From DASVTR01 sp036382855 (GTDB lineage: Bacteria; Acidobacteriota; Blastocatellia; Pyrinomonadales; Pyrinomonadaceae), in assembly GCA_036382855.1 (NCBI GenBank), contig DASVPO010000031.1:45414-109413 (forward strand): 64,000 nucleotides of DNA, read 5' to 3'. The translations under genes and the position numbers were made by a program. Under the pieces are notes generated by a model. That model was not told the DNA's origin. It made no database searches and was given only the letters and a program-made list of their open reading frames with translations. Shown piece by piece: positions 54,296-62,872 of the stretch (its first letter is position 1; each line of letters starts with the position of its first letter).

Positions 54296-54952
54296 TTAGT
54301 CTCCCTTCTTTGCGTCGCGCCCACGCGCGGCAGCGAGCGTTGCCTCGAAGACCTTCGGATACGTGCCGCAGCGACAGAGATTGCCGCTCGTCGCCGTCTG
54401 CACGTCCTCAAGCGTCGGGTTCGGTTTACGCTTCAGGAGCGCCGCGCAACTCATAATCATGCCCGGCGTGCAGAAGCCACACTGCGTCGCGTCATACTCT
54501 ATGAAGGCTTCCTGAACGGGATGCAGTTTCTCGCCGCCGCTGGCAAGCCCTTCAATCGTCGTCACCGCGCGCGTCCCGACATCCACGGCCAGCGTCATGC
54601 AGGAACAGACGGGCGTGCCGTCAAGCCAGACCGTGCAGGCCGAACATGAGCCACGGTCGCAGACGACCTTCGTGCCCGTTAGTCCCAACTCGAAACGCAG
54701 CGCTTCGGCCAACGTTGTGCGCGGCTCAACCTCTACGCGGCGCAGTTGATTATTAATGCGCAGGCTCAGCCCAACGCGCCCCGGCCCCACAACTTCCGGC
54801 TCGGCAGCGGCAGCAGCCTCAGCCTCCTTTGCGCCGAGCAGCCCTGCGTCGAGAATGGCCGCGCTGGCGGCCGTCAGGCCAGCCCCTTTGAGAAATCCGC
54901 GACGCGAAACACGCTGCTTCTCGTCCTCCCTGCTCTTTGTCTCTTTAGACAT
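54296..54952 (-). CDS. paoA: Molybdenum hydroxylase, Tat-exported 2Fe-2S subunit
   Basis: The 218-residue product has a twin-arginine signal, VSRRGFLKGAG at residues 15-25, followed by a hydrophobic stretch and an AEA cleavage region. The mature part carries both [2Fe-2S] clusters: CDRGSCSAC with a later Cys, and CGFC paired with CRC (NLCRCGTYPKV). This matches PaoA/YagT, the periplasmic aldehyde oxidoreductase iron-sulphur subunit, which carries the Tat signal for the whole assembled complex. It is the first gene of the operon paoA-paoC-paoB. Confidence 0.93.
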   Translation of the reverse strand: MSKETKSREDEKQRVSRRGFLKGAGLTAASAAILDAGLLGAKEAEAAAAAEPEVVGPGRVGLSLRINNQLRRVEVEPRTTLAEALRFELGLTGTKVVCDRGSCSACTVWLDGTPVCSCMTLAVDVGTRAVTTIEGLASGGEKLHPVQEAFIEYDATQCGFCTPGMIMSCAALLKRKPNPTLEDVQTATSGNLCRCGTYPKVFEATLAAARGRDAKKGD

Positions 54953-55237
54953 CTCGAAAACTCCTCTTTCAAAGGCTCGCGTAATGGACCATCAATGCGC
55001 GCACGCTTTCAACGAAGGCTCAGGCGTACGGATGTGGGAAAATCTCTGTGCCGGGAAATGCATGAATTGTTGGCGTCAAAGTTACGCGCCTCCGCAGCGC
55101 GCCGTCAAGAACAGCCGCGTAAATTTTCTGTTATCGGGAGGCGAACAACGAAGGCAATCAGCAGACTAAAGCAGTTGGCCCATAGTCAGAACGTGCACGT
55201 TCTGACTATGGGCCAACTGCTTTAGACTAATGGCTTT
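54953..55237. other. Intergenic region containing a 60-bp palindrome
   Basis: This 285-base gap separates paoA from the gene ending at 55238; both are on the minus strand. It includes the paoA leader and the perfect palindrome at 55166-55225. No convincing promoter hexamers were seen. Confidence 0.4.
55166..55225. repeat. Perfect 60-bp palindrome with no spacer
   Basis: Bases 55166-55195 are exactly complementary to 55196-55225, centred on GTG|CAC, with no loop. It lies 12 bases after the stop of the minus-strand gene 55238-56071. Neither flank has a strong U-run, so a normal intrinsic terminator is doubtful; it could be an operator, a transcript end or a repeat element. Confidence 0.85.
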
Positions 55238-56071
55238 TCAGGAAATTATCGCGGGCTTTTCGACAGGGCGCGGGGCTTCGGGCGCTGCGGGCACAACGCG
55301 AACGCGGCACTTCGGTTTGGCCGGAGCAAGATGGTCGCGCGTCTTGATGAGAGCGTCCGTGTTAAGGATGATGGTGTCCAGCTTCATCTCAAGATTTTCC
55401 GGCAGCCGGTTTTGAATGTTGGTCCAGACAAACTTGCGCGTGAAGCGCTCGGTGCGCGGCAGTGCCTTCTTTGGAAACGCGGCCGGCTCGACATCTGGCA
55501 GCGCAGGCGCTTCTTCATCCTCTCGTCGCCATTCAAGCTGGGCGACCGCAGCATCAATAGCGACAGGCCCGTAGGCTTCGTCAAAGAGCGGGTAGTCGCT
55601 GAAATTGCGCGCGACTACTAAAACATCCTCCTGCTTTTCCGTAGAGGCTGCCTCGTCAAGAGCGGAAGCATTTTCGTTCTTGCCGGTCGCTGCGGCTGCG
55701 ATGAGAAGGTCGAAAGATGTGTCTTGCGCAAGCGAGTCTTCACGATGACCGAGCGCGTTGGCGCGCGGGGGGAAGCCCGCGAAGCCGTTTGTCATCGCAC
55801 GGGAGGCGCCCGTCGTCCTCGGTTCATTTGAGCTATCGCAGGAAGGCGTTTGGGTCTGCTGCTGTGCGCGTGCGAGCAGTTCGGAGTATTGCTGGCGCGC
55901 GTCCGTGCGTTCCGTCTCGGGCGTTGTAAAACTGCGGAAGAGGCCGATTAGTTCGGTTCTGAATCGCTCTTCGACGGAGTTTTTCAGGCCGGATAACTGG
56001 TCAAAGACGCGAGGCGTCGCCGTCAGCACGATTAATGCGACCAGCGCGATTGATTTGGAATTGAGCCTCAT
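55238..56071 (-). CDS. Membrane-anchored or secreted protein of unknown function
   Basis: The 277-residue product begins MRLNSKSIALVALIVLTATP, a signal peptide or anchor. The ATG at 56071 is preceded by AGGCAGGGA at good spacing; an in-frame start 41 codons upstream lacks this. The mature protein is charged and low in Cys, with a Gln/Thr/Ser-rich linker (about residues 60-100) and a C-terminal part with RKFVWTNIQNRLPENLEMKL and a basic Pro-rich tail. I recognise no family. A perfect palindrome follows the stop, and the next gene upstream is divergent. Confidence 0.7.
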   Translation of the reverse strand: MRLNSKSIALVALIVLTATPRVFDQLSGLKNSVEERFRTELIGLFRSFTTPETERTDARQQYSELLARAQQQTQTPSCDSSNEPRTTGASRAMTNGFAGFPPRANALGHREDSLAQDTSFDLLIAAAATGKNENASALDEAASTEKQEDVLVVARNFSDYPLFDEAYGPVAIDAAVAQLEWRREDEEAPALPDVEPAAFPKKALPRTERFTRKFVWTNIQNRLPENLEMKLDTIILNTDALIKTRDHLAPAKPKCRVRVVPAAPEAPRPVEKPAIIS

Positions 56072-56475
56072 CTTTCCCTGCCTTCTATCTTTTACGGCGA
56101 GCGTGCCGGGCTTTATGGTTTGGACGACTAAAGGCAACAAGCCTTGTGGGCTGTCAAGAATCGCTTCCGGGCCGGTCGCGGCCGGAAAGCTCAAAGCGGA
56201 GACACGACGGCCGGAATCTTTATGCTCTAAGCTGCAAACGCTCCGCAGTCTGTTTTTGTTTCAAAACTTCTCGCGGCCTGCATGTTATTCAGTTCCGGGC
56301 CTTTAAAAGTTCCAGTAAATCGGGCGAGAGGCCGTACGTTCTCGTTTGCACTTCTGCCCTCCTGCCGGTCTTTAAGCCGCAAAAGCTTGCATCGCGTGAT
56401 ACTCTCTATTTCTAATAGCGTAAACGCGACCGGCCGTAGTGCAGGGCCGCTGGAAGGACGAAAGCCATCAGCGCG
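56072..56475. other. Divergent intergenic region
   Basis: This 404-base region lies between two divergent genes. I see no convincing promoter pair, repeat or RNA. Apparent reading frames here only mirror the neighbouring genes. Confidence 0.35.
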
Positions 56476-56928
56476 ATGAAGAGCGGCGTCAGCGAGATTG
56501 TCGGTCAGGCCGTCTTTCAGGACGGGGCAAAGGGCACGGTCTACAGGGCTTTGCGTCCGCTCTGGTGCGCGTCGTGCAGCAGCGTGGTGGCCGAAGGAGA
56601 GATGTTCACTCGCGACACGCAAGCTGGCCGAGCCTTGCGTCTCTGGCCGCGCTGCCGCGCCTGCCTCCCCTTCGCGCTCCGTTCAGAAAGATTAGACAAA
56701 CAGACGCGCTCGTCTTTACTACAAAACTTACTAACGCCCGTCGAGATGGATAAGGCCGCAGACGAAAATCAGAGCGGGCAGGCTTTTGCGGCGACTACCA
56801 AACAGCAGAAAGCTAAAGACGAGCGACCTAAACCTGAGGACGAACGGCAGAAGGCTCGTGAAGCGATGCGACGGCGGCTAGGCCCCGCACTCGAACGCAC
56901 GCGCCGCACGCGCACACGCAAACCCTGA
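56476..56928 (+). CDS. Small zinc-ribbon-like protein
   Basis: The 150-residue product has two CxxC pairs, Cys31/34 (WCASC) and Cys60/63 (CRACLPF), spaced about 26 residues apart as in a zinc ribbon, with GEMFTRD between. The C-terminal half is a highly charged, Lys/Arg/Glu/Gln-rich region that ends Arg-rich (TRRTRTRKP), suggesting binding to nucleic acid or an acidic partner. No catalytic motif is seen. It lies 41 bases upstream of the M24 peptidase on the same strand, so co-transcription is possible. The ribosome site is weak. Confidence 0.7.
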   Translation: MKSGVSEIVGQAVFQDGAKGTVYRALRPLWCASCSSVVAEGEMFTRDTQAGRALRLWPRCRACLPFALRSERLDKQTRSSLLQNLLTPVEMDKAADENQSGQAFAATTKQQKAKDERPKPEDERQKAREAMRRRLGPALERTRRTRTRKP

Positions 56929-56969
56929 TTAATATCGCCATCAATCTTAATTCAAGGAGACGACACCTA

Positions 56970-58439
56970 ATGAGCAAACTATCCTGTTGCTTCGTGCTGT
57001 TGCTATTGCTGCTGTTGCTGCTGCCCGCCTCGACTTTCGCGCAGGAAGGCTTTTCATTGTTTACGACCGATTTTCCGCCGCAGGAATTTGCAGACCGTCG
57101 CGCGGCAGTCTATGCGGCCATCGGTGATAGTGTAGCTGTGATTCAGGGCGCGCCGAGTCCGGCAGGGTACACGCGCTTCCGGCAGTCGAATGAGTTCTAT
57201 TATTTGTGCGGCATCGAAGTGCCGCATGCTTATCTGGCGCTTCTTGGAGCGCAGCGGCGCGCGATTCTATATTTGCCGCATCGCAACGAGCGGCGCGAGC
57301 GCGGCGAGGGCAAAATGTTGTCTGCGGAAGACGCCGAGATGATTAAAAAGTTGTCGGGCGTGGATGCAGTCTTCAGTACGGAAGTGCTGGCAGAGCATCT
57401 TGGCGGCTACGCTCGAAGCTCGGCAGCGGCGCGCGTCGTCTATACGCCGTTTAGCCCTGCGGAAGGCACGGCGATGAGTCGCGATCTGGCGACGCGTGTG
57501 ATAGCAGACATCGCGGCCGACCCATGGGACGGGCAGCCTCCGCGTGAAGGTCGCTTCATACAATTGCTGCGTGCGCGTTATCCGCAGTTGGATGTACGAG
57601 ACCTGACGCCCGTGCTCGACCGTCTGCGCCTGATTAAGAGCCAGCGCGAGATTGCCGTCATCAAAAAGACGACGCAACTCTCCGCGCTCGCACTAATGGA
57701 AGCGATGCGCTCGACCGAACCGGGTATCATGGAGTATGAACTCGACGCGCTCGCGAAATTCATCTACTACCGCCACGGCGCGCAGGGCGACGCCTACTAT
57801 TCTCTTATCGCCAGCGGGCGCAACGCCTGGTATCCGCACTATAACGCCGGCAAGCGGAAGATGCTCGACGGCGATTTTCTGCTGATGGACTACGCGCCCG
57901 ACGTTGGCTACTACATGAGTGATGTCACGCGCATGTGGCCCGTCAACGGAAAATTCAACTCTTGGCAGCGAGAGTTATACGGTTTCTACCTTGATTGTTA
58001 TCGTGCGATTCTCAAGAGCATACGGCCCGGTGTGACGGCCAGCACGATCATGCAGGAGGCTGCGCAGGAGATGGAACGCGTGCTCGCGCGCTCGCGCTTC
58101 TCCAAGCCGATTTATGAAACGGCTGCACGCAAGTTTGTCGAAGATTATAAGGCGGAGGCCCAGAGCCCCGACGCTTCGCTCGGCCACTGGGTCGGGATGG
58201 CGACGCACGATGTCGGGCACGACACAGGCCCATTGCGCCCCGGCATGGTCTTCACCATCGAACCGCAACTGCGTGTGCCCGAAGAGAAGATTTACATACG
58301 CCTCGAAGACATGATCGTCATCACAGACAAAGGCGCTGACATCCTCACAGACTTCGTGCCGATGGACATCAACGGCATCGAAAAGCTCATGCGCGAACAA
58401 GGCATCCTCCAACGCTACCCGCGCGAAAACATGAAGTAA
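56970..58439 (+). CDS. Secreted M24-family Xaa-Pro aminopeptidase
   Basis: The 489-residue product has a Leu-rich signal peptide (LLLLLLLLLPASTFAQ). The N-terminal creatinase-like domain (ADRRAAVYAAIGDSVAVIQG) is followed by the pita-bread M24 metalloprotease domain. Metal ligands are visible: two Asp in LLMDYAPDVGYYMSDVTRMW (about residues 304-323), His in MATHDVGHD (about 411), Glu in VFTIEPQLRV (about 431) and Glu in RLEDMIVIT. The enzyme should remove N-terminal residues preceding proline from peptides in the periplasm. AAGGAGAC precedes the ATG. The 3' end of the gene lies inside a hairpin: the stop codon at 58437-58439 is part of the repeat arm. Confidence 0.93.
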   Translation: MSKLSCCFVLLLLLLLLLPASTFAQEGFSLFTTDFPPQEFADRRAAVYAAIGDSVAVIQGAPSPAGYTRFRQSNEFYYLCGIEVPHAYLALLGAQRRAILYLPHRNERRERGEGKMLSAEDAEMIKKLSGVDAVFSTEVLAEHLGGYARSSAAARVVYTPFSPAEGTAMSRDLATRVIADIAADPWDGQPPREGRFIQLLRARYPQLDVRDLTPVLDRLRLIKSQREIAVIKKTTQLSALALMEAMRSTEPGIMEYELDALAKFIYYRHGAQGDAYYSLIASGRNAWYPHYNAGKRKMLDGDFLLMDYAPDVGYYMSDVTRMWPVNGKFNSWQRELYGFYLDCYRAILKSIRPGVTASTIMQEAAQEMERVLARSRFSKPIYETAARKFVEDYKAEAQSPDASLGHWVGMATHDVGHDTGPLRPGMVFTIEPQLRVPEEKIYIRLEDMIVITDKGADILTDFVPMDINGIEKLMREQGILQRYPRENMK

Positions 58440-58522
58440 AAAGGTAAAAGGTAAAAGGTAAAGGGGAGGACACAAAGCCGGACATGGTTTGCGTCTTCAC
58501 TTTTACCTTTTACCTTTTTACT
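58435..58522. repeat. Heptad-repeat hairpin overlapping a stop codon
   Basis: Bases 58435-58457 (units AAGGTAA, three in a row) pair perfectly over 23 bp with 58500-58522. The left arm contains the TAA stop of the M24 peptidase gene (58437-58439), so the last codons form part of the hairpin. The right arm ends 8 bases before the stop of the convergent MFS gene at 58531. Confidence 0.85.
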
Positions 58523-58530
58523 TTTGCCTT

Positions 58531-59754
58531 CTACCGTCTTCCCTGCGCAATCTTCACAGCTTCAGGCAGCGAACGCAGGCGTTGCATGGCGATGACGCCT
58601 AAGAGCGGGCCGATGGCGAGGGCTGCAAAGGCGTAGCGCCAGCCGACGAGTTGGACCAGCCTTGGAATCAACTGAATCGAGATTGTCGTCAGTAAAAACC
58701 CGCAACACATTTGTATCGTCAGAGCGGTTCCTGTGTATTGCGGGTCGCCGAGTTCGGTCACACAGGCCGAGAACTGCGCCGAATCCGCGACCACGCTCGC
58801 GCCCCAGATAATCGCCACCAACAGCAGCAGCACAGGATGCGCGCCGAACAGCAGGCCGATGATGAGACAACAACTGCCGCTGATAGCCATCGCCCACGAC
58901 GTGACGACGGTGCGGCCGGCGCGGTCTGCGACGAGGCCGCCCGCGACGCAACCGATTGCGCCGCTGCCGATGACCAGAAAGGAAGCAACCTCCGCCAGCA
59001 CCGGCCGGCTTCCCTGTTCAGCCAGACTCGCACGAATCATCACCGGCGTCCAAGTCCACATCGCATAGAGTTCCCACATGTGGCCGAAGTAGCCGAAGTT
59101 GGCGAGGCGCACGCCGCGTTCCTGGAAGACTCTGAACACCTGCCTGACATCAAACCTTGCGGCGGGCAAAGCATATGGCCCGTCCGCGATGAAGAGCAGC
59201 ACAATCAAAGCTCCGGCAAGGGCCAGCCCTGAAGCAAACAGCACGTTGTCGCGCCAGAAGGGGCTGCCGAGTCCGTTAATCAGGTAGGGCGTAGCCTTGC
59301 CGAGCGTCAGCGCTCCGACCACGACTCCGAGCGCCATCCCGCGCCCGTGGCGAAACCACGTCGCCATAATCTTCATTCCCGGCGGATAAACGCCCGCCAG
59401 AAAAAAGCCTGTCAGAAAGCGCAGCGCGATGCCAATCGCGGCCTGCTCCGCGAAGAGACCGAAGAGCGCGTTGACAATCGCCGCGGCAACGGCTGAGAGC
59501 GCAAACAGGTGGCGCGCGTTGATGATGTCCGGCAAATTGAGCAGGGCGCTCAAGAGCGTCCCCGCAACGAAGCCGAGTTGGACGGCCAACGTAAACCATG
59601 CGGCGCTCGTTTCCGTCAAACGCCATTCAGCGCTAATCGCCGGCATCACAGCTGAAGCGCTGAACCATAAAGTCATTCCCAACAACTCCGCCAACGACAG
59701 CAGCACCAGCACGCGCCAGCGCTCGCCGCTCGCCTGAGTTGAAGAATCCTGCAT
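58531..59754 (-). CDS. MFS transporter
   Basis: The 407-residue product has 12 hydrophobic spans with the MFS pattern: the first span WRVLVLLSLAELLGMTLWFS, the loop RHGRGMALGVVVGALTLGKA between spans, the central cytoplasmic loop (FDVRQVFRVFQERGVRLANF), and GGLVADRAGRTVVTSW, the motif A equivalent of the C-terminal half. It resembles the anion/nitrate or cyanate-type branches but the substrate cannot be told. The ATG at 59754 has a weak ribosome site. It is convergent with the M24 peptidase gene. Confidence 0.9.
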   Translation of the reverse strand: MQDSSTQASGERWRVLVLLSLAELLGMTLWFSASAVMPAISAEWRLTETSAAWFTLAVQLGFVAGTLLSALLNLPDIINARHLFALSAVAAAIVNALFGLFAEQAAIGIALRFLTGFFLAGVYPPGMKIMATWFRHGRGMALGVVVGALTLGKATPYLINGLGSPFWRDNVLFASGLALAGALIVLLFIADGPYALPAARFDVRQVFRVFQERGVRLANFGYFGHMWELYAMWTWTPVMIRASLAEQGSRPVLAEVASFLVIGSGAIGCVAGGLVADRAGRTVVTSWAMAISGSCCLIIGLLFGAHPVLLLLVAIIWGASVVADSAQFSACVTELGDPQYTGTALTIQMCCGFLLTTISIQLIPRLVQLVGWRYAFAALAIGPLLGVIAMQRLRSLPEAVKIAQGRR

Positions 59755-59888
59755 GCCGCTGAGTTTCTTTCGGGCCAGAATTGTCAGAGCAAAACTTCGT
59801 GCGTTTCGTTTTTACCGTCAGGTGAGAATAAAACAACCGGCGAACAAGCTGAAAGCCTCAAGATGTTTCAAGCTGAAAATTAAAGGCA

Positions 59889-59993
59889 GAAGGCGCAGAG
59901 GATAAGAGGGAATCCGTGATAACAGATAGCAAATTCGAAATCTCAAATTCTACTATCTGAGACGCCCGATTCCCTTTTATCCTCTGCGCCTTC
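59889..59993 (-). terminator. Long nested hairpin after the VIT/VWA gene
   Basis: Bases 59889-59914 pair with 59968-59993 over 26 bp with one mismatch. A smaller inner CAGATAG/CTATCTG stem lies at about 59923-59958, making a nested structure. T-rich sequence on the minus strand follows the stem. It lies between the stop at 60049 and the MFS start at 59754, so it should terminate the VIT/VWA transcript. Confidence 0.7.
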
Positions 59994-60048
59994 CGCATCC
60001 TGCTGCGTTTAACTTCCCGCGAATGTTGGCGCTCAACCGCGCAGAGTT

Positions 60049-62571
60049 TTAACTACTGCCAAGCTGCGGAGCGACGTAGCGGACAAACTTCAACTCCGCA
60101 AGCTTCGCAAGCTTCTCAATAGGCAGACGCCCGATGACCACCTTGCCCGTCGGCGGGTCAAGCAAGACCTCGAAGCCTAGTTGCTTAAGCTGCAAGAGCG
60201 CTTCTGGCGTTTTGTCTGTCAGCCAGATTTGCACCTCCGCCTTGCCCGCACGAATGAATTTAGCTTCATCCGGCCCCGGCTGCGAGTTTTTCTTCGCCAG
60301 CCGCTCGACGACTGCTGCGATTGACACATGTAGTTTGGTCAACATTTCCTGCCGCCGCTGGTCATCTCGCGAGAGCAACACGTCAGAACCGCCTGCCCCG
60401 CGTCTCGCCTCATTTTTGAGGACTGATTTATCCTGCTTCGGCTCGGCTAAAACACTCATGTTCTGAGTTCTCGGTCCGCCTCCGCCTCCGCGCGATACTC
60501 TTCCGCTAATGACGGGAGCGCTCGCTGTTTGTCCAGCCTTTCCTTTATAGAGGATTTTCCGTTTGCCGCCGACGGACAAGACCTCTTCATCAGTGTCGCC
60601 GAAGACGCCCTCGCGGCTGACGCCCTCCGGCATCTCGATTGGCACTTCGACGCGACGCGGCGCGCCTCCGTCCGTAATCGTCATCTCTTCGACGGCGACA
60701 AACGAAGTGAACTGCGTCATCAAGCGATATTCGAGGCCAAGCTGTGTGATGGTTTCCTGCAACTCAGGACGCATCGTGCCGTGCTGCGCTCCCGCGTAAT
60801 CCTGACTCATCAGATCGTCAATGCGTGTGCGCGCCCAGAGCGTCGCCAGCACGTCGTGCTGCGGTTGCGACTGCGGCAATTCAATCGGAATCTCGCGCAC
60901 GAAATCCCGCCCGGACATCTTTCCTTTCAAACGGATCGTGCCTCGCCCGCCGCCCGTAAACCGGCCCGACAAAATGACAGGCTTCGCGCTGAACAGATCC
61001 GGGATACGCTGCGGGTAAACATCCGCGACAGGCAGGCCCGACCAGTCAACCGTGATGTCTGTCAAAAGCGGGCTGCGCACGCGTTCGTGGAAACGACGCG
61101 CGGCGGCTGACCCGTCATCAGTCAGCGCAACGTATTCGACTTCGCCCCGCCCGTGCTCCGCCATCTTGTCGAGCAGAAAACGGTTGACGGAACTACCGAT
61201 GCCAAACGAGAAGACGCGCGCGTTCGGATGCTTCTGCACTTCGGAGATGATCGTCATGTCGTCGCCGACGTAACCGTCCGTCATAAAGCAGACGATGCGT
61301 ATGTGGTCGGCCGCGTCCGATGGGTCAAGGGCCGCACGGATGGCTTTCATCATTTCCGTTCCACCGCCGCCCTCGCGCGTCTCTAAAAACTTTTGCGCCT
61401 TCTCTAAATTTTCTTTCGTCGCTGGCACAGGCTTCTCGAAGAGAATACTTGTGTCGCCCGCAAACGTAATCAGGTTGAAAGTGTCCTGCGGGTAAAGCCC
61501 TTCGAGAGCGAGCTTCATCGCCTCCTTAGCCTTCTCAATCGGAAAGCCGCTCATCGAACCCGACGTGTCTAGCACGAAGACGATCTCTTTCGGCGTCACG
61601 TCTTCCGCCGTCACGCGGTCCGGCGGTTGCAGAATCAACGTGAAGAAGCCGCCCTTCGCAGAGCGATGCGTCAACACAGCATCCTCAACCTTGCGGCCGG
61701 CCACATCATACTTCAGTATGAAATCCTTGTTCGGAATCGTCTCTTTATCCTTGAGCTTGACGACGGCGCTGCCCGCGCCTCGTCTATCAACCTCTACCTC
61801 GTGCGAATCAGACTTCAATCCGTCAAGCGGCACGCCCGCATCCAGCGTCACCTCTACGGAAATATCGTGGCCCGCGCGCGTTCCCTTCGCTGCGACCGGC
61901 GGCGTGATGCGCGAGCCATCGGGCACGCGCGTTGTGTCTGGCGAAAAGCCGCCGCCCTGCCGGCCTGTCGGAGCACCCGGCACATATCTTGGGCCAACGA
62001 CCATCGGGAAAACAAACTCGTACGAGCCGTCTTCATACTTCAACGTCTCGACATAACTAATCGTCACGACGACGCGCTCGCCCGGCATGATGTTGGCAAC
62101 AGACTGCGTGAAGATGTTGGGCCGCTCCTGGTCCAGCAGGCTCGCCACCTGCCCTCTATTCTTCGCAGCCTCATAGACAGCCTGCGCCTGTTCCCTGCGC
62201 ATAATCTTCCCCTTCACGGTGCGATCTCCGACGAGCATCGTCATGTCGTCAACCGCAGCATTCTGCGGTAGGGGAAACGTGTAAACAGCTTCAATCTTAT
62301 CCTTGAACGGATTCTCAAACTCCTGCGTCACCTGAACGCGCGAGAGAAAGCCGCTGATTTCGGCTTTCACAGTCGTGTGCTTGAGCGGAGCAACGCCTTT
62401 GCGTTTCCCGCTCGCGTCCACGACCTCTAACGCGCCCGGCGTTTCCTCCTGAACAACAGGAGCAGCAACAGCAGAGGCCGCCTTTGTTCCTCTACATGCG
62501 ACGAAAACTAAAACTCCGGCGGCTGCGACAATCAACAGGAGCATCGCTCTCATTAAGGGTTTTCGGTACAT
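60049..62571 (-). CDS. VIT and von Willebrand factor A domain protein, likely lipoprotein
   Basis: The 840-residue product begins MYRKPLMRAMLLLIVAAAGV with a Cys at about residue 26 (VFVAC), a plausible lipobox. A VIT domain (VQVTQEFENPFKDKIEAVYT) covers about 65-185. A VWA domain from about 330 holds the metal-adhesion site DTSGSMS (KEIVFVLDTSGSMS), with the TFAGDTS and CFMTDGYVGDD elements. The rest is a basic, Gly-rich linker and a C-terminal helical region. VIT-VWA proteins bind proteins at the cell surface. I chose ATG 62571 because GGAGG is nine bases upstream; an ATG three codons earlier has the GGAGG immediately adjacent with no spacing. Confidence 0.9.
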   Translation of the reverse strand: MYRKPLMRAMLLLIVAAAGVLVFVACRGTKAASAVAAPVVQEETPGALEVVDASGKRKGVAPLKHTTVKAEISGFLSRVQVTQEFENPFKDKIEAVYTFPLPQNAAVDDMTMLVGDRTVKGKIMRREQAQAVYEAAKNRGQVASLLDQERPNIFTQSVANIMPGERVVVTISYVETLKYEDGSYEFVFPMVVGPRYVPGAPTGRQGGGFSPDTTRVPDGSRITPPVAAKGTRAGHDISVEVTLDAGVPLDGLKSDSHEVEVDRRGAGSAVVKLKDKETIPNKDFILKYDVAGRKVEDAVLTHRSAKGGFFTLILQPPDRVTAEDVTPKEIVFVLDTSGSMSGFPIEKAKEAMKLALEGLYPQDTFNLITFAGDTSILFEKPVPATKENLEKAQKFLETREGGGGTEMMKAIRAALDPSDAADHIRIVCFMTDGYVGDDMTIISEVQKHPNARVFSFGIGSSVNRFLLDKMAEHGRGEVEYVALTDDGSAAARRFHERVRSPLLTDITVDWSGLPVADVYPQRIPDLFSAKPVILSGRFTGGGRGTIRLKGKMSGRDFVREIPIELPQSQPQHDVLATLWARTRIDDLMSQDYAGAQHGTMRPELQETITQLGLEYRLMTQFTSFVAVEEMTITDGGAPRRVEVPIEMPEGVSREGVFGDTDEEVLSVGGKRKILYKGKAGQTASAPVISGRVSRGGGGGPRTQNMSVLAEPKQDKSVLKNEARRGAGGSDVLLSRDDQRRQEMLTKLHVSIAAVVERLAKKNSQPGPDEAKFIRAGKAEVQIWLTDKTPEALLQLKQLGFEVLLDPPTGKVVIGRLPIEKLAKLAELKFVRYVAPQLGSS

Positions 62572-62872
62572 CAGACTCATCCTCCAAAAAAATAGAAGCG
62601 AGGGTTTTAATTGCGGACGCCGAACGCCACGCGCCGCGCGTTAATAACGGATTAACTGCGGCCGCTGATTTTCCGCTCAGCCTAAGCCGCGACTTCAAAG
62701 CGTTCCTGTCATAGAACGCTTTGCCGTCTAGACCTTGCAGATGCTTTTTCCACCTGAAGCCGAAGATTGCTCGGCCGTGCCAGCCCTCAGGAGAAACAGA
62801 AAGCGGCGCTTCCCCTCTATTCGAAGAAGCACCGCTCTGTGTCTGGACTAAAGAGTTTGCGCTTGCGCGTCG
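62572..62872. other. Intergenic region with a terminator
   Basis: This 301-base gap separates the TonB-family gene from the VIT/VWA gene, both on the minus strand. It contains the hairpin terminator at 62790-62836 and the leader of the VIT/VWA gene. No other structure is apparent. Confidence 0.4.
62790..62836 (-). terminator. Rho-independent terminator after the TonB-family gene
   Basis: On the minus strand an 11-bp stem (62836-62826 with 62812-62802, one G-T pair) is followed by TTCTGTTTCTCC. It lies about 40 bases after the stop at 62873. Confidence 0.65.
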
